DNA of 36,500 nucleotides from Prevotellaceae bacterium (lineage in GTDB: Bacteria; Bacteroidota; Bacteroidia; Bacteroidales; UBA932), in assembly GCA_031266935.1 (NCBI GenBank), contig JAISAC010000174.1, positions 1 to 36,500 on the forward strand, read 5' to 3'. This document shows positions 35,068 to 36,500 of this stretch, piece after piece; within the stretch, counting starts at the first letter, position 1; each line of letters starts with the position of its first letter. Below the pieces are notes generated by a model that worked only from the letters and a program-made list of their open reading frames with translations, did not search any database and was not told the DNA's origin. The position numbers and the translations under genes are program-made.

Positions 35068-36500
35068 ATGTCTTTTTGTAAAGAAAGAGCTGCTACCGAG
35101 GGGCTTACCTTTGACGATGTGCTGCTGGCGCCGGCATACTCCGAGGTGCTGCCGCGCGAGGTATCGGTTACCACCCGGTTTACGCGCCATATTGCCATCA
35201 ACGCGCCCATTGTATCTGCCGCAATGGATACCGTTACCGAGACTCAGCTGGCCATTGCCATTGCCCGCGAAGGCGGCATTGGCGTAATCCACAAAAATAT
35301 GAGCATTGAGCAGCAGGCGGCGCAGGTGCGCACCGTAAAGCGCGCCGAAAACGGAATGATTTACGACCCGCTCACCATCAGCCCGGACAAGACGGTGGGC
35401 GAGGCGCTGTTCATCATGAAGGAGAATAAAATCGGCGGCATTCCGGTGATAAACGAGCAGCGCAAGCTGGCGGGCATCGTTACCAACCGCGATTTGCGCT
35501 TTGAGGACAACATGAGCCGCCAAGTTCGGGAGGTAATGACGCCGCGCGAAAAGCTTATCACCATTACGGAAAAAGACTTCAAAAACCTCGAAAGCGCGGT
35601 TGAAATCCTGCACATCCACAAAATTGAGAAGCTGCCGGTGGTGAACGCCGAAAACGATACGCTGCAAGGCTTGGTTACGTTCAAAGACCTGACCAAGGTG
35701 AAGGATAACCCCAACGCCAGCAAGGATAGCATGGGCAGGCTGCGGGTAGCTGCGGGCGTGGGCATCACCCCCGACGCCATGCAGCGGGTAGCTGCGCTGG
35801 TGGAGGCCGGCGTTGACGCCATTGCCATCGACACGGCGCATGGCCACACGCCCGGCGCGGTGGAGCTGCTCCGGCAGGTAAAGCGCCTGTACTCGTCCAT
35901 TGATGTGGTGGTGGGCAACACCGCTACCGCCGAAGCCGCGCTGCTGCTTGCCAACGCCGGTGCCGACGCCGTAAAGGTGGGGATTGGCCCCGGCTCTATC
36001 TGCACCACGCGCATCGTTACGGGCGTGGGCGTACCGCAGCTCTCCGCCATATACGACGTTGCAAAAGCGCTCAGGGGAACCGACATCCCCGTTATTGCCG
36101 ACGGCGGAATTCGCTACTCCGGCGATATTGTAAAAGCGCTGGCGGCAGGCGCCGACAGCATCATGGCAGGGTCTATGTTTGCCGGCGTGGAGGAATCGCC
36201 CGGCGAAACCATTATTTACAACGGCCGAAAGTTTAAATCCTACCGCGGAATGGGGTCGCTCGAAGCCATGCAGCACGGCTCCAAAGACAGGTATTTTCAG
36301 GAGGAAGTGGACGAGCTGAGAAAGCTGGTTCCCGAAGGCATCGCAGGCCGAGTGCCGTTCAAGGGCGCTCTGTCGGAGGTGATTTACCAAATGCTGGGCG
36401 GCCTGCGCGCCGGCATGTTCTACTGCGGAGCAAAGGATATAGCAGCGCTGAAGCAGGCAAAGTTTGTGCGCATTACCAACTCCGGCATGGCGGAAAGCCA
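35068..36500 (+). CDS. guaB: Inosine-5'-monophosphate dehydrogenase, 3' end beyond the window
   Basis: ATG 35068, open to window end: [34 protein letters not shown]...[20 protein letters not shown]...[28 protein letters not shown]. Not in the ORF track (no stop in window). TATATTTG promoter box near 34972. Confidence 0.97.
   Translation, partial: MSFCKERAATEGLTFDDVLLAPAYSEVLPREVSVTTRFTRHIAINAPIVSAAMDTVTETQLAIAIAREGGIGVIHKNMSIEQQAAQVRTVKRAENGMIYDPLTISPDKTVGEALFIMKENKIGGIPVINEQRKLAGIVTNRDLRFEDNMSRQVREVMTPREKLITITEKDFKNLESAVEILHIHKIEKLPVVNAENDTLQGLVTFKDLTKVKDNPNASKDSMGRLRVAAGVGITPDAMQRVAALVEAGVDAIAIDTAHGHTPGAVELLRQVKRLYSSIDVVVGNTATAEAALLLANAGADAVKVGIGPGSICTTRIVTGVGVPQLSAIYDVAKALRGTDIPVIADGGIRYSGDIVKALAAGADSIMAGSMFAGVEESPGETIIYNGRKFKSYRGMGSLEAMQHGSKDRYFQEEVDELRKLVPEGIAGRVPFKGALSEVIYQMLGGLRAGMFYCGAKDIAALKQAKFVRITNSGMAES

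Noticed and set aside
34924-36390. 488-aa minus-strand ORF
   Set aside because: Antisense to guaB, which is clear on the plus strand but has no stop in the window; codon-bias shadow ORF.

Overview
The window looks like Bacteroidota chromosome: gene content fits, and TTTG-N19/20-TAnnTTTG promoter-like motifs recur. Most of it is ordinary housekeeping sequence: aldehyde dehydrogenase, LytS/LytR pair with a LiaF-like membrane protein, dxs, OmpA-family lipoprotein, lgt, DUF4249, thiamine pyrophosphokinase, GH29 fucosidase, TrmH/RlmB, AAA/DUF4143 ATPase, fabI, YgiQ-type radical SAM, a beta-barrel/lipoprotein/TonB-receptor cluster, FAH-family, YhcH-family, ABC-F, trxB, bamD-rpoZ-coaBC-DUF4835-recN, and guaB (open at the window end and missing from the ORF track). 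The unusual material is between these genes: (1) an IS with a duplicated left end, a transposase broken at two 7-nt homopolymers, and a putative promoter-structured RNA-terminator unit inside it; (2) a non-CRISPR 23-bp tandem array whose last units merge into the promoter of the DUF4143 ATPase gene; (3) a foldback (long palindrome) element in the coaBC-DUF4835-recN operon that extends the DUF4835 reading frame, with truncated copies flanking a small-protein + retropepsin-like gene pair; (4) a palindromic AATTC-rich repeat family that sits on stop codons and appears to supply them; (5) a group II intron 3' relic (domain V/VI) next to recN, followed by a putative small RNA and a HigBA-like toxin-antitoxin locus with a decayed toxin; (6) operator-like inverted repeats around the promoter of a truncated ORF. 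All calls are from reading the sequence; no searches or folding programs were run.
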